DNA of 64,000 bases, taken from the NCBI GenBank assembly GCA_003020945.1, contig PXRU01000001.1, positions 132,180-196,179 of the forward strand. Reading direction: 5' to 3'. Of the stretch, positions 53,164-61,877 are shown piece after piece. The position numbers and the translations under genes are program-made. The notes under the pieces are model-generated. The model searched no databases. It was not told the origin of the DNA and worked only from the letters and a program-made list of their open reading frames with translations. This DNA is from Halobacteriales archaeon QS_6_71_20 (lineage in GTDB: Archaea; Halobacteriota; Halobacteria; Halobacteriales; Haloferacaceae). Positions within the stretch are counted from its first letter, which is position 1. Each line of letters begins with the position of its first letter.

Positions 53164-53178
53164 GGGGCCTTCGGCCCC
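53164..53178 (-). terminator. Hairpin next to tRNA-Leu
   Basis: GGGGCC (53164-53169) and GGCCCC (53173-53178) pair around a TTC loop, six bases beyond the tRNA 3' end in its transcription direction. No T-run follows, so it is a possible processing or termination hairpin. Confidence 0.35.
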
Positions 53179-53183
53179 ACTCA

Positions 53184-53268
53184 TGCGAGGGAAGGGATTT
53201 GAACCCTCGAACCCCTGAGGGAGCGGATCTTAAGTCCGCCGCCTTTGTCCGAGCTCGGCCACCCTCGC
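53184..53268 (-). tRNA. tRNA-Leu (TAA)
   Basis: The 85-base gene on the minus strand has acceptor arms GCGAGGG and CCCTCGC and discriminator A at 53184. The anticodon stem GCGGA/TCCGC closes a loop CTTAAGA, anticodon TAA. A long variable arm (about 11-14 bases, CTCCCTCAGGGG) is typical of tRNA-Leu. CCA is not encoded and no intron is seen. Its 3' end is partly duplicated at 53095. Confidence 0.95.
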
Positions 53269-53309
53269 GCGCTCGACAGTATCGCGGTGTGTCGGTTGTC
53301 GCTTTCGGT

Positions 53310-53651
53310 TCACCAGTCGACGCTGAGCGTCCCGTCGCCGTGCGGGTCCGGCGCCAACTCCTCGTCGGTCCGGCGGTCGACGACGTGGATGCAGCCCACG
53401 TCCTTCTTCGCGGGACACGCCTCCGCCGCGCGGACGTTCTCGGCCAGTTCGTCCTCGCCGATGTAGTAGGAGTGCGGCTTCGCCATCCCGCTGGCGATGT
53501 CCATCTCCCAGTTGTCCGCCACCTCCGCGCACTTCCCCGCGCCGAAGCAGGCGTTCGCCTCGAAGACGATCTTGTACGGCTTCTCCTCGACGGGCGGCCC
53601 GTCGCCCCCGTAGTCGCTGGCCGTCTGGATGTCCGCGTCGAGATCGCTCAT
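53310..53651 (-). CDS. Ferredoxin, probable 3Fe-4S type
   Basis: The 113-residue protein has a cluster motif ACFGAGKCAEVAD: cysteines separated by five residues, with Ala at the position of the middle cysteine of a CxxCxxxC motif. The third ligand is in EACPAKK. That loss usually gives a 3Fe-4S rather than 4Fe-4S cluster. It would carry electrons, for example to a monooxygenase or a P450-type oxygenase. The start ATG 53651 begins with an acidic tail. Confidence 0.75.
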   Translation of the reverse strand: MSDLDADIQTASDYGGDGPPVEEKPYKIVFEANACFGAGKCAEVADNWEMDIASGMAKPHSYYIGEDELAENVRAAEACPAKKDVGCIHVVDRRTDEELAPDPHGDGTLSVDW

Positions 53652-53709
53652 ACGTCGACGTTCGCGCCGGGCGACTTTCGTCTGTCGGTGAGGCGACGCC
53701 GCGGGGACG

Positions 53710-55278
53710 CTACGCCCACGACGCGAACGGCTCGCCGTCGGTCGCTCGGGTCAGGTACGCCCGTTGGGCGCCCGCGACCGCCGACGGCAACGACTCCCCG
53801 TCGTCGAGGCGCTCGCGCGCCCGGTCGCGCTTCCACGCGCTCGGCGTCAGCCACGGCGCGGACGGCCCCGCGGCGTCGACGCGGTCGACCACCGGCGCGA
53901 GCAGGTCGGCCGCCTCGTCGGGCGAACAGCCCGCCCGGCGAAGGCCCCCCTCCGCGAGTTCGAACACCTCCGCGGCGATCCGGTCGGCGTCCGCGGTGCG
54001 CTCGCCGTCGGCCGCGACCCACGCCAGCGCCGCGTTCGGCCCGTCGGCGGCGGCCGCGTAGAACGCGTCGCGGGCGGCCGCCCACGGCAGGTCGATCAGC
54101 GGGTGCTCGGTCGCGACGAGCTCGCGGAGGAGTCCGGCGACGAGTGCCTGCACCGCGAGCGTGTCGGCGACGGACGGCTGCGTCGGCAGCGGTCGGTACT
54201 CCAGCCGGACGGACGCCGCGTCGTCGTCCGGCGCCGGGTCGCCGTCCGGTCCCGTCGGGACGTCGCCGCCGAACACCGGCCGCACCCACCGCCAGTAGGT
54301 GCCGCGGGCGTGGTCGAACTCCGGGTAGGCGTCGGTGTACTCGCTCCCTCCGCCGTCTCCGCCCCGGCCGTCCTCCAGCACGGGCGCGTACGGTTCGTCG
54401 TCGGCGACGCGGCCGGGGGCGTCCCCCGTCGCCGCCAGGTCCCGGGGAAACCGTACCTTCCGGCGCTCGGTCGGGAGCCCGGCGTTGATCGCCTCCTCGA
54501 ACACCCGGATCCGGTGTTCGTGCGGCCCCGAGAGCGCCGCCTCCGGGTCGGCGTCCCCGTACAGGTCCGCCGGGAGGAACGGGGAGTTGGCCGTCAACGC
54601 GAGCACCGGTCCGGTCGTCCGGAGCGCGTACGCCTGATACGTCGGGAGCGTCGCCGCGTCCGGGATCTGGAGGTGCGGCTGTAGCGACGCCGTCAGCGAC
54701 TCGGGGAGGATCGTCGGGAACGAGCGGTCGACGCCCGGCGCCGAGAGGGGGACGTGCCCCGCCGCCCGGCGGAGCGTCTCGTTGTCGAGCGCGACGTAGC
54801 GGTCGTACCGGGTCATATTGTGCGCGACCGTGACGCCGTCGCGCTCGTCGTGGGCCGAGAGGTACGCCTCGCTGCCCTCCGTCGGGGGCACCGCCGGCGT
54901 CGCATCGAACACGAGCCGCCGGCCCTCGGGAAGCGCCGCCCGGACAGCCGCGGCCGCCTCCCGCAGACGGTCGGCCTGCCGGGCCAGCCCCGCCGGGTCG
55001 AACGTGTCCGGCGCGGTGTGGAGTTCGAGGTTGTGGACGCCCAGCTCCCGGCCGGCGTCGGTCTCCTCGAACACCGACTCCGGCACCCGTTCGAGCCGCC
55101 CCTCGCCGTCGACGACGTACGCCTCAAGCTCGATGCCGAGGGCGAAGTCGGCGTTGTCCAGCCGCCCGGCCTCCGCGTCGGCCGCCACGTCCGCCGCCTG
55201 GCGCTCGACCCGCCGAACGAACTCCGCGCGCGTCTCCGGCGACAGCGACTCGCGAACCGCCGCGACGATGTCGTCCAT
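53710..55278 (-). CDS. Glutamate-cysteine-ligase-like protein
   Basis: The 522-residue protein shows GCS2-like features: FALGIELEAYVVDGEG with ELGVHNLELHTAPDTF, SLQPHLQIPDAATLPTYQAY, and NSPFLPADLYGDADPE, patterns of glutamate-amine ligases. It is longer than normal archaeal GshA and may act on another amine. The open frame extends to 57048 but ATG 55278 (MDDIVAAVRE) is right. Acidic glycine inserts (DGRGGDGGGSEY) are seen near residue 300. Confidence 0.7.
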   Translation of the reverse strand: MDDIVAAVRESLSPETRAEFVRRVERQAADVAADAEAGRLDNADFALGIELEAYVVDGEGRLERVPESVFEETDAGRELGVHNLELHTAPDTFDPAGLARQADRLREAAAAVRAALPEGRRLVFDATPAVPPTEGSEAYLSAHDERDGVTVAHNMTRYDRYVALDNETLRRAAGHVPLSAPGVDRSFPTILPESLTASLQPHLQIPDAATLPTYQAYALRTTGPVLALTANSPFLPADLYGDADPEAALSGPHEHRIRVFEEAINAGLPTERRKVRFPRDLAATGDAPGRVADDEPYAPVLEDGRGGDGGGSEYTDAYPEFDHARGTYWRWVRPVFGGDVPTGPDGDPAPDDDAASVRLEYRPLPTQPSVADTLAVQALVAGLLRELVATEHPLIDLPWAAARDAFYAAAADGPNAALAWVAADGERTADADRIAAEVFELAEGGLRRAGCSPDEAADLLAPVVDRVDAAGPSAPWLTPSAWKRDRARERLDDGESLPSAVAGAQRAYLTRATDGEPFASWA

Positions 55279-55441
55279 AGGCGCACGTCGAGTCGCGATG
55301 GCATATGTCACACGGCGTGAGCCGAGGAGCGGCGACCGCGAGTGCGACCGCGTCGCCACGGCCGACCGAGAGCGGTCGTCGAGGGCGGCGGGGGACGCGC
55401 CCTCCGGCGGGGACGGACAGAGCCGGGAGCGACAGGAGGGG

Positions 55442-55504
55442 CGAGAGCGGCGGGAGAGATAGGAGCGACGGAAAGAATGAGAGCGACGAGAGCGGCGGGA
55501 GAGA
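55442..55504. repeat. 18-base direct repeat
   Basis: CGAGAGCGGCGGGAGAGA occurs at 55442-55459 and 55487-55504, in a G/A-rich stretch between two minus-strand genes. No gene is seen. It may be a dispersed repeat. Confidence 0.6.
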
Positions 55505-55556
55505 CGAAGAGCAATGAGCCCGATCGAGCAGCCGAGCGGGGACGGAGGTGGCCGCG

Positions 55557-56378
55557 TTAGTTCGAGGCGTCGGCGTCCTCCTCCTGCTGGAGTTCCTCCA
55601 GCTCCGCCTCGACCTCCTCGTCGCCGACTCCGTCGGACTCGACGGCGGCGTCGGGCTCGGCCGCGTCGCCCTCGGCCGGCCCCTTCCCCATCTCGGTGCG
55701 GAGCGTCTCCAGTTCCGCGTCGACCTCCCGGTCCGTACGGCCGGCGCCGAGCTCGCGGTCGATCTCGTCCTCGTCGGAGAGGGCGTCGTCGAACGCGCCG
55801 GTGTCCTGCAGTTCGTCCATCGCCTGCGAGCGCGCCTCCATCTCCTCGGTGCGCTCCTCGGCGCGCTCGATCGACCGGGTGACGTCGCCCATCTCGTCGC
55901 CGACGCCGGACACCGCCTCCGATACCCGGGTGGACGCCTCCGCGGCCTCGTAGCGCGCCTTCATCGTCTCCTTCTTCGTGCGGAACTCCTCGATGCGGCT
56001 CTGAAGATCGTCCTTCTTGTCGACCAGCTGGTCCTGGGTGTTCTGCAGCTCGGCGATCTGCGTCTCCAGGTCCTCGATCTGGTTCATCTTCGACTTCTTC
56101 TTCTCCAGCGCCTTCCGCGCGAGGTCCTCGCGGTCCTGCTGGACCGCCTCCCGCGCCTGCTCGTTGTGTTTCTCGACGTTCTCCTCCAGACGCCGCTTCT
56201 GGATCTCCAAGCGCTTCTTCTGGGTGGTGAGGTCCGCGATGCCCTGTTTCACGTCCTGAAGCTCGTCGCGCATCTGCTCGTAGCTGTAGTCGAGCGACTC
56301 GGTCGGGTCCTCCGCCCGGTTGAGGATCGCGTTCAGCTTCGAGCGGACGACGTAGGAGGCGCGCGAGAGGATTCCCAT
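55557..56378 (-). CDS. pspA: PspA/IM30 family membrane-stress protein
   Basis: The 273-residue protein is almost entirely coiled coil (SLDYSYEQMRDELQDVKQGI, DREDLARKALEKKKSKM, EFRTKKETMKARYEAAEAS), as in PspA/Vipp1. It binds the inner face of the membrane and protects it under stress. An acidic C-terminal tail (EVEAELEELQQEEDADASN) is added. ATG 56378 follows a minus-strand TTTATAC (about 56403-56410) by about 27 bases, so it is leaderless. Confidence 0.85.
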   Translation of the reverse strand: MGILSRASYVVRSKLNAILNRAEDPTESLDYSYEQMRDELQDVKQGIADLTTQKKRLEIQKRRLEENVEKHNEQAREAVQQDREDLARKALEKKKSKMNQIEDLETQIAELQNTQDQLVDKKDDLQSRIEEFRTKKETMKARYEAAEASTRVSEAVSGVGDEMGDVTRSIERAEERTEEMEARSQAMDELQDTGAFDDALSDEDEIDRELGAGRTDREVDAELETLRTEMGKGPAEGDAAEPDAAVESDGVGDEEVEAELEELQQEEDADASN

Positions 56379-56469
56379 GGCCCGGACTATGAGAACTGGC
56401 CGTATAAATCTCACCCGGCCGAAAGGAGCGGCCGGTGCCGTTTTGCGCCCGGCGGCCGCAGCCGCCCCC

Positions 56470-57114
56470 GTGACCGACGTACTCGTCCCGGGCGGGCGCG
56501 ACGTGCGCGCCTCCCTCGACCGTGGAACCGAGCGGGAGGCCTCCCGGTCGGAGGCGGACGCCGGCGGCGACGCGGACGCCTGCGTGGTCGCGTGCCCGCC
56601 GCACCCGCAGCACCGCGGCCACCGCGGCGACGAACGCCTCCGGGCGGTTTCGGAGGTCCTGACCGCCGCCGGGGTCGACTGCCTCCGGTTCGACTACGGC
56701 GACTGGGACAGGGGGTACGGCGAGCGCGCCGACGCCCGCAACGCCGTCTCGTGGGCGCGCGAGCGCTACGACCGGGTGGGGCTGTTCGGCTTCAGCTTCG
56801 GGGGGTGTCTCGCGCTCCTCGTCGCCGGCGGGACCGGAAGCGCCCCCGACTCGGGCCCCGACGCCGTCAGCGCGCTTGCGCCGACAGCCCGTCTCGCGCC
56901 CGATCTCGACGCCGTCGCGGCGATGGTCGACATCGAGTGCCCGGCACAGGTCGTGTACGGCACCCGCGACGACACGGCCGACTGGGAGCCGGTGGTCGAG
57001 CGCGCACGCCATCTCAGCGTCGACCTGCGGGAGTTCCCCGCGGACCACTTCTTTGTCGGGCAGGCGCCGAAGGTGGGCGAGGCCGTCGGGACGTGGCTGT
57101 GTGACGCGCTGTGA
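56470..57114 (+). CDS. Alpha/beta hydrolase
   Basis: The 214-residue protein has the nucleophile elbow GFSFGG (serine) in RVGLFGFSFGGCLALL, an acidic residue in VVYGTRDDTADWE and the histidine in EFPADHFFVGQ, the typical triad order. GTG 56470 starts it (VTDVLVPGGRDV). The frame opens at 56377 but overlaps the PspA promoter. Substrate unknown; similar proteins are acyl-peptidase- or esterase-like. Confidence 0.75.
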   Translation: MTDVLVPGGRDVRASLDRGTEREASRSEADAGGDADACVVACPPHPQHRGHRGDERLRAVSEVLTAAGVDCLRFDYGDWDRGYGERADARNAVSWARERYDRVGLFGFSFGGCLALLVAGGTGSAPDSGPDAVSALAPTARLAPDLDAVAAMVDIECPAQVVYGTRDDTADWEPVVERARHLSVDLREFPADHFFVGQAPKVGEAVGTWLCDAL

Positions 57115-57333
57115 GGCGGAGCGGCCGCGACCGACCCGAGCGGGGGAACAGGCCGGACGGGTCCCCCGAGAGCGGTCGACGAGGCTATCAGTCCACAGTC
57201 ACGAAGCCCAGATCGACCACCGCGTTTCTGTCGACGGTACACGGGCCGTCGATATCGCGTCTCGGTGATCCGTGCCACATAGTAACACATGTTGTGAAAT
57301 AACAACTTTGTCGATCGACCGACGACTGATACT

Positions 57334-57555
57334 GTGATGATCGGACGACTCGTCATCACCGCGATGCTGGCGGTCGGACTCGCGGCGACCGGCGGTGCCG
57401 CCACGGCGGTCGCACAGCCGACCGACACCACCACCGGCACAATGGCAGTGGACGGACAGTTCGCAAATCACAACCCGCTCGACGGAGAGGGAGCAGGCTG
57501 CCCCAGTTCGCCGGTTCCGTTCTGGAGCCCCTGCGGCTGGATGGGCGATCTCTGA
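57334..57555 (+). CDS. Small secreted peptide precursor
   Basis: The 73-residue protein (GTG 57334 or ATG 57337) has a Sec signal (RLVITAMLAVGLAATGGAA, cleavage near AVAQ) and a mature part of about 45 residues with two cysteines in CPSSPVPFWSPCGW. No other secretion domain is seen. The upstream DNA is A/T-rich (GTTGTGAAATAACAAC near 57290), unlike the rest of the window. Could be a structural envelope peptide, a halocin-like peptide or a regulator. Confidence 0.55.
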   Translation: MMIGRLVITAMLAVGLAATGGAATAVAQPTDTTTGTMAVDGQFANHNPLDGEGAGCPSSPVPFWSPCGWMGDL

Positions 57556-57686
57556 CCCTCGTTGCGACGGTACCGGAAGCAGTCCTGACGTCTTGTGAAC
57601 GGACGAGACGGCGATCCACCGGTGTAGTAGGTGGCGGCGACCCTCGACTTCCGGACCCTGCCAGACGGGTCGAGTCCCGGAGTCTC

Positions 57687-58010
57687 TCAGTTGTACTCCC
57701 GCCACCGATACCCACACTCCTTGCACTTGAAGAAGCGCGTCGGCGGCTCGTCGGCGGCGCCGGTCTGTTTGATCGTGTACCAGGCGACGCCGTGGCCGCA
57801 CTCCTCGCAGGTGACGTCGTCGGTGGTGGGCTTCCCCTCGAAGTTCGTCCCCTCCTCGGTCTCGATCACGTCGTCGTCGCTCTGTTCGGTCGTCGAGACG
57901 AACGCGGCCGCACGCTCCTCGTCGCGCTCCGCGGTGGCGCCACAGCCCGAACAGACCATCACGCCGTCCTCACCCCGCATCATCGAGCCGCACTCGTCGC
58001 AGAACTGCAT
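57687..58010 (-). CDS. tfs: Transcription factor S (TFS)
   Basis: The 107-residue protein resembles RNA polymerase subunit RPB9 and TFIIS. N-terminal zinc ribbon: FCDECGSMM and CSGCGA. C-terminal ribbon: CEECGHGVAWYTIKQTG then ADEPPTRFFKCKECGYRW, with the acidic DE pair needed to stimulate RNA cleavage in stalled polymerase. Start ATG 58010. It is preceded by the DUF-type gene at 58042 on the same strand, 31 bases away. Confidence 0.93.
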   Translation of the reverse strand: MQFCDECGSMMRGEDGVMVCSGCGATAERDEERAAAFVSTTEQSDDDVIETEEGTNFEGKPTTDDVTCEECGHGVAWYTIKQTGAADEPPTRFFKCKECGYRWREYN

Positions 58011-58041
58011 GGGCGAGGTAGCGCGCCGGCCCCGGTAGGCC

Positions 58042-58842
58042 TTACGCGTCCGGTCCGGCCGCGCCGGGGCCGTCCGTCCCCACCGGGTCGTCCGCCGCGC
58101 CGTCGCCGACGGCGCCGTCCGTGACCTCGGCCGCGGCCGCGGGGTCCGCACCTATGGGCGCGTCGTCGCCGACGGCGAAGTTCGGGCGTCCCCCCTCCGT
58201 CACCATCGGACAGCCGCGGACCCGAAAACGGTCGGCGTCGACCGCCTCGACGATCTCCGTGCCCTCGTGACCGCAGACGACGTCCGGCGGCGCAGAGAGG
58301 AACGGACAGCGCTGGCAGTACTGGCGCTTGTCGACGACGTGGTCGGCCCGGTCGTCGCTGACCGCGTTCGCCGCCGCGGTCGCCTCTTCTGCGCCGCCGT
58401 CCTCGCCGGCCAGCGACGCCCACAGTTCGTCCTCGTCGACGTCGTCGACGTCCACCTCCTCGAAGGGGTCGGACTCGTCGTCGCGGCGGCGGCGCTCGCC
58501 GACCGCCGCCGCGAGGTCGCCGAACGGTGCGTCGCCGCGGTCGCGGGCGGGGCCGTCGGCGTCGATATCGACCGCCGGGCGGTCGTCCCCTCCGTCGGCG
58601 TCCTCGCCGGGCGGGTCCGTCCCGGCGCCCTCGGAGAAGGGGTTCTCGACTCGGGGCGGGCCGGCGTCGTCGACGGGGCCCTCACCCCCGGACGGCTCCC
58701 CGCCGGTCGCCGGGTTCGGGGGGTCGTCGGGCCGTGCGTCCGGTTCGGCGCGGTCGGCGCGGTCCGCGGGGTCGTCCCCGGAGCGCTCCTCGTCGAACGC
58801 GAACGGGTCCGGGGAGCCGTCCCCCTCCTCGCTGTCGCCCAT
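58042..58842 (-). CDS. Acidic protein with cysteine-rich C-terminal motif
   Basis: The 266-residue protein has a long acidic, disordered N-terminal half (DPFAFDEERSGDDPADRAD) and then a conserved region with CQRCPFLSAPPDVVCGHEGTE and RVRGCPMV, four cysteines and a histidine that probably bind zinc. Its ATG 58842 abuts the stop of the 58843-59706 gene (no gap), so they are co-transcribed, and TFS follows. Function unknown. Confidence 0.7.
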   Translation of the reverse strand: MGDSEEGDGSPDPFAFDEERSGDDPADRADRAEPDARPDDPPNPATGGEPSGGEGPVDDAGPPRVENPFSEGAGTDPPGEDADGGDDRPAVDIDADGPARDRGDAPFGDLAAAVGERRRRDDESDPFEEVDVDDVDEDELWASLAGEDGGAEEATAAANAVSDDRADHVVDKRQYCQRCPFLSAPPDVVCGHEGTEIVEAVDADRFRVRGCPMVTEGGRPNFAVGDDAPIGADPAAAAEVTDGAVGDGAADDPVGTDGPGAAGPDA

Positions 58843-59706
58843 CTACGTCCCCTCGAAGACGTCCTCGGCGTCCGACTCCTCGACCGTCTCCCCCGCCAGC
58901 GCGGGGCGGTCGCCGACGGCGAGCGTGGGCGAGCCGAGGAAGCCGTCGGCCGGCTCGACCGCCTCGAACGTGGCCCCGCAGTGGGGACACTCCGGCGACG
59001 ACAGCAGCCCCGGCCGGACCGTCGACCCGCAGGCCGAACACGACGCAGACGCGACGCCGATCCGGTTCGCCTCCGCCTGGAGCTCCTCGGCGGCCCGGCG
59101 TCGCGCCTCCCGCGCCTCCACCCGCGAGAGACGGGTACGCACGTCCGAGAGCACCGACGCGAGCGTGGAGAGCTTCGCGTCGTGCTCGTCGGCGCTGTCG
59201 GTGAGATACTCCAGCACCTCCTCGTAGTTGGCGAAGCCGTCCTCGAACCTCTCCGACAGCTCCGTCACCGTCGCCTCCAGCTCCGCCACCTCGGCCTCCG
59301 CCGCCTCCACGTCGTCGGCGACCGCGTCGACCTCGCCGGCCCCGGCCGCCGACTCGGCCGCCTCGCGGAGGTCGGCGTGGTCGTGGTCGGCGTCGGCCTT
59401 CGCGTCGGTCTCCCGCTTGAGTTGGACGACACGTGAGCGCACGTCCTCGATCTTCTCGTCGAGCTCGGCGTCCAGCTCGTCGACGCGCGACTCCACGATG
59501 TCGAGCCGGGCGGCGTCGTCGCCGTCCGCGAGCGCCTCGGCCGACGGCAGGGCGTCGTCGTGTTCGTCGAGCAGCCGCGACAGCCTGACCGCCCGGGCGA
59601 GCACCTCGTCGGGCGACCGGCCAGTCTCCGCCGCGCGCGACTCGACCCACTCCCGGAGCACGTCCGGCAGCCCCTGTACCTGCTCTCCGGACATCTGTCC
59701 GGGCAT
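58843..59706 (-). CDS. Coiled-coil protein with zinc ribbon
   Basis: The 287-residue protein starts with an alpha-helical DNA-binding-like N-terminus (LREWVESRAAETGRSPDEVLARAVRL). A long coiled coil (about residues 70-205: DELDAELDEKIEDVRSRVV, VAELEATVTELSERFEDGF) follows, then a zinc ribbon CSACGSTVRP...CPHCGATFE. ATG 59706 follows a minus-strand TATTTAC by about 20 bases. It is upstream of the acidic protein and TFS in one likely operon. Confidence 0.75.
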   Translation of the reverse strand: MPGQMSGEQVQGLPDVLREWVESRAAETGRSPDEVLARAVRLSRLLDEHDDALPSAEALADGDDAARLDIVESRVDELDAELDEKIEDVRSRVVQLKRETDAKADADHDHADLREAAESAAGAGEVDAVADDVEAAEAEVAELEATVTELSERFEDGFANYEEVLEYLTDSADEHDAKLSTLASVLSDVRTRLSRVEAREARRRAAEELQAEANRIGVASASCSACGSTVRPGLLSSPECPHCGATFEAVEPADGFLGSPTLAVGDRPALAGETVEESDAEDVFEGT

Positions 59707-59776
59707 TGCCCCCGAGCGTGTAAATACTACCGCCTCGGTTATCGGCGTTCGTAGCGGGCGGCGTCCGCGACGATCG

Positions 59777-60613
59777 CTACCGGATCTTCCGCACGTCGCT
59801 GATATCGAGGCCGCCGTCGTGGATCTCCGTCTCGAAGCGGACGATGTTCTCCGCCTCCAGCTGGGAGAGCACGCCCCGGAACTCCCGGACGACCATCGTC
59901 CGGGCGCGCTTGGAGCCGCCGGACTCCCAGCCGAACTGCAGCGTCCCCCCGCTGCCGTCCATGAGCTGGCCGAGCTGGCGGTCGGTGACGGTGTCGACGT
60001 TCACCAGCGCGAGCAGGAGCCCGCCCCACGAGTGGACGGCCTTCCCCAGCCCGCGGACGAGCATCGCGACGTCCTCCCACTCCACCTCCCCGCCGGCGGC
60101 GCCGACCAGGTCGGTGACGGAGTCGATCACGACGAGGTTCCCCGGCGCGTGTTCGGTGAGGTACTCCCCCAGCGCCGTCAACACGCCGTCGCGGTTGCCC
60201 GCGCTCCCGAGGTCCTGGAGGGCACTGGTGGCGCCCGCGTACCACTCCCGGGGGATCGGGGAGAGCTGGAAGTACTCCGGCGAGAGGTCGACGAAGTCGA
60301 TCCCCTCGACGGCGGCGTCGACGATCCCGTCGTCCATCGTGTAGCGCAGCTCCCGCTCGAGGTAGTCCCGGTCGGTGGTGAACGAGAGGTAGTGCACCTC
60401 CGGCGGCACCGTCGCGGTCTCGTCCAGGTCGCCGTAGTAGAGGTCGAACCGGTCGTCGTCGACGGTCGCGAGCGCGTTCATCGCGGCGCTGGTGTAGACG
60501 AACTCGCGGGCGCCCGCGCCCGACTCGCCGGCGACGAGGACGACGTTGCCCTCGGGCGCGCCGCCGCCCAGCACCGTGTCCAACTGCGCGACGCCGAACG
60601 GGATCCGGTCCAT
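59777..60613 (-). CDS. RecA/KaiC-like ATPase with degenerate Walker A
   Basis: The 278-residue protein has the RecA-like fold of RadA/KaiC-type proteins: IPFGVAQLDTVLGGG, VLVAGESGAGAREFVYT, NLVVIDSVTDL (Walker B) and a C-terminal ARTMVVREFRGVLSQLEAENIV. The Walker A should be GxxGxGK(S/T); here the Lys is replaced by Ala, so ATP hydrolysis is probably lost. It is separated by about 70 bases from the coiled-coil gene. It may be a scaffold or sensor. Confidence 0.75.
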   Translation of the reverse strand: MDRIPFGVAQLDTVLGGGAPEGNVVLVAGESGAGAREFVYTSAAMNALATVDDDRFDLYYGDLDETATVPPEVHYLSFTTDRDYLERELRYTMDDGIVDAAVEGIDFVDLSPEYFQLSPIPREWYAGATSALQDLGSAGNRDGVLTALGEYLTEHAPGNLVVIDSVTDLVGAAGGEVEWEDVAMLVRGLGKAVHSWGGLLLALVNVDTVTDRQLGQLMDGSGGTLQFGWESGGSKRARTMVVREFRGVLSQLEAENIVRFETEIHDGGLDISDVRKIR

Positions 60614-60760
60614 GTCCGTGTTCGCCCGGGGGACCGCTTAGGCGTTGTGCCGATCGGTCGGAGCGGCCGCCGGCGTCCGCGCGGGCCACCCCGCGGTGAG
60701 GCCGGGTGCGACGGGGCAGGGGTCCCCGTCGGTCGGGCGACCGACACCCGCGACGGGGGG

Positions 60761-61768
60761 CTACCGCTCGACCCGTCGGATCTCCGCGCCACGGTTGCGC
60801 GGCTCGACGACGCGGACGTCGCCGTCGACGCCGGCGGCCGCCAGCGCGCGCTCGCCCGCCGCCCGCGCGGCGTCGCCGCGTCCGCGGTCGGTGACGCCGT
60901 AGACGGTCGGTCCCCACGAGGACTGCCCGGCGCCGAACACCGCAGGCGCCTCCGAGAGGTCGGCGACGACGTCGCCCACGGGCGGGCGGTACACCCCGCC
61001 CTGCTCGTCGGCGAACCACGCGCCGTTGAGCCGGCCGACCTCGGCGACGGCCGCGCCGAAGCGCTCGGCCGACCCCTCGGCGATCGCCGGGAGGAGCCGG
61101 CGCTGGATCACCCCCGCCACGCGGTCGGCCACGTCCGGGTCGGCCTCCTCGACGGCGCCGCGGATCGCGGAGTCCTCGTCGTCGCCCGACCGGCCGGGCT
61201 CGGCGTCGGGGACGACCAGCAGGAACCGCCAGTCGTCGGGGACTCGGTGGCACGCGGCGACGGCGGGCACCCGCCAGTCGCCGTCGGCCGGCCGGGCGGT
61301 CGTGAACCGGCCGGTCGGGTGGCCCGCGTCCAGCGCGAAGCCGCCGGTCTCGAAGGCGGCGACGCCGACGCCCGAGCGGCCGCCCCGGCCCATCGCCGGC
61401 GCGCGCTCCCGGACGCGCGGCTCCCGGCCGTACGCCCGCGCGACGCCGGCAAGCGTCGCCAGCGCGAGCTGCGTGCCGCTTCCCAACCCCATGTGTCGGG
61501 GGAGCTGCTCGGCGACGGCGACGGCGGCGCCGGGGACGTCGAGGAGCTCGCACGCCCGCGCCGCGTACCGCCGGGCCGCGCCGTGGTCGCTCTCGACGGC
61601 GTCGGCGGGCGCGACGCGGACCCGGGTGCGGGGGGCGTCGACGGCGACGCCGGCGGCGCCGTAGAGGCGCCCGTGGGCCAGCGAGAGGTTGCCGAAGCCG
61701 AAGTGGAGGCGCGCGCCGGACGTGACCGTGACGGGATCGCGGTCGGCGGGGGCGGCGTCGTCCGGCAT
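60761..61768 (-). CDS. Beta-ribofuranosylaminobenzene 5'-phosphate synthase
   Basis: The 335-residue GHMP-like enzyme makes beta-RFAP from 4-aminobenzoate and PRPP, the first committed step of methanopterin-type cofactor synthesis. The N-terminus TSGARLHFGFGNLSLAHGRLYG, and the glycine-rich loop LPRHMGLGSGTQLALATL match the family, as does AVFGAGQSSWGPTVYG near the C-terminus. In haloarchaea the end product may be a folate-like pterin. ATG 61768. Confidence 0.82.
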   Translation of the reverse strand: MPDDAAPADRDPVTVTSGARLHFGFGNLSLAHGRLYGAAGVAVDAPRTRVRVAPADAVESDHGAARRYAARACELLDVPGAAVAVAEQLPRHMGLGSGTQLALATLAGVARAYGREPRVRERAPAMGRGGRSGVGVAAFETGGFALDAGHPTGRFTTARPADGDWRVPAVAACHRVPDDWRFLLVVPDAEPGRSGDDEDSAIRGAVEEADPDVADRVAGVIQRRLLPAIAEGSAERFGAAVAEVGRLNGAWFADEQGGVYRPPVGDVVADLSEAPAVFGAGQSSWGPTVYGVTDRGRGDAARAAGERALAAAGVDGDVRVVEPRNRGAEIRRVER

Positions 61769-61877
61769 CGGTGCTCGGATCGAGGGTGGGGCGACCGCGG
61801 GGAGTGGGTTTCGACAGCGGACGATACTGACGGCGGTTCCGCGGCGGCGACGTCGGGTCGCCGCCGCCGGCGACGGC

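Noticed and set aside
53080..53183. Second tRNA upstream of tRNA-Leu
   Set aside because: Only a T loop and 3' acceptor copy is present; no D arm or anticodon arm folds.
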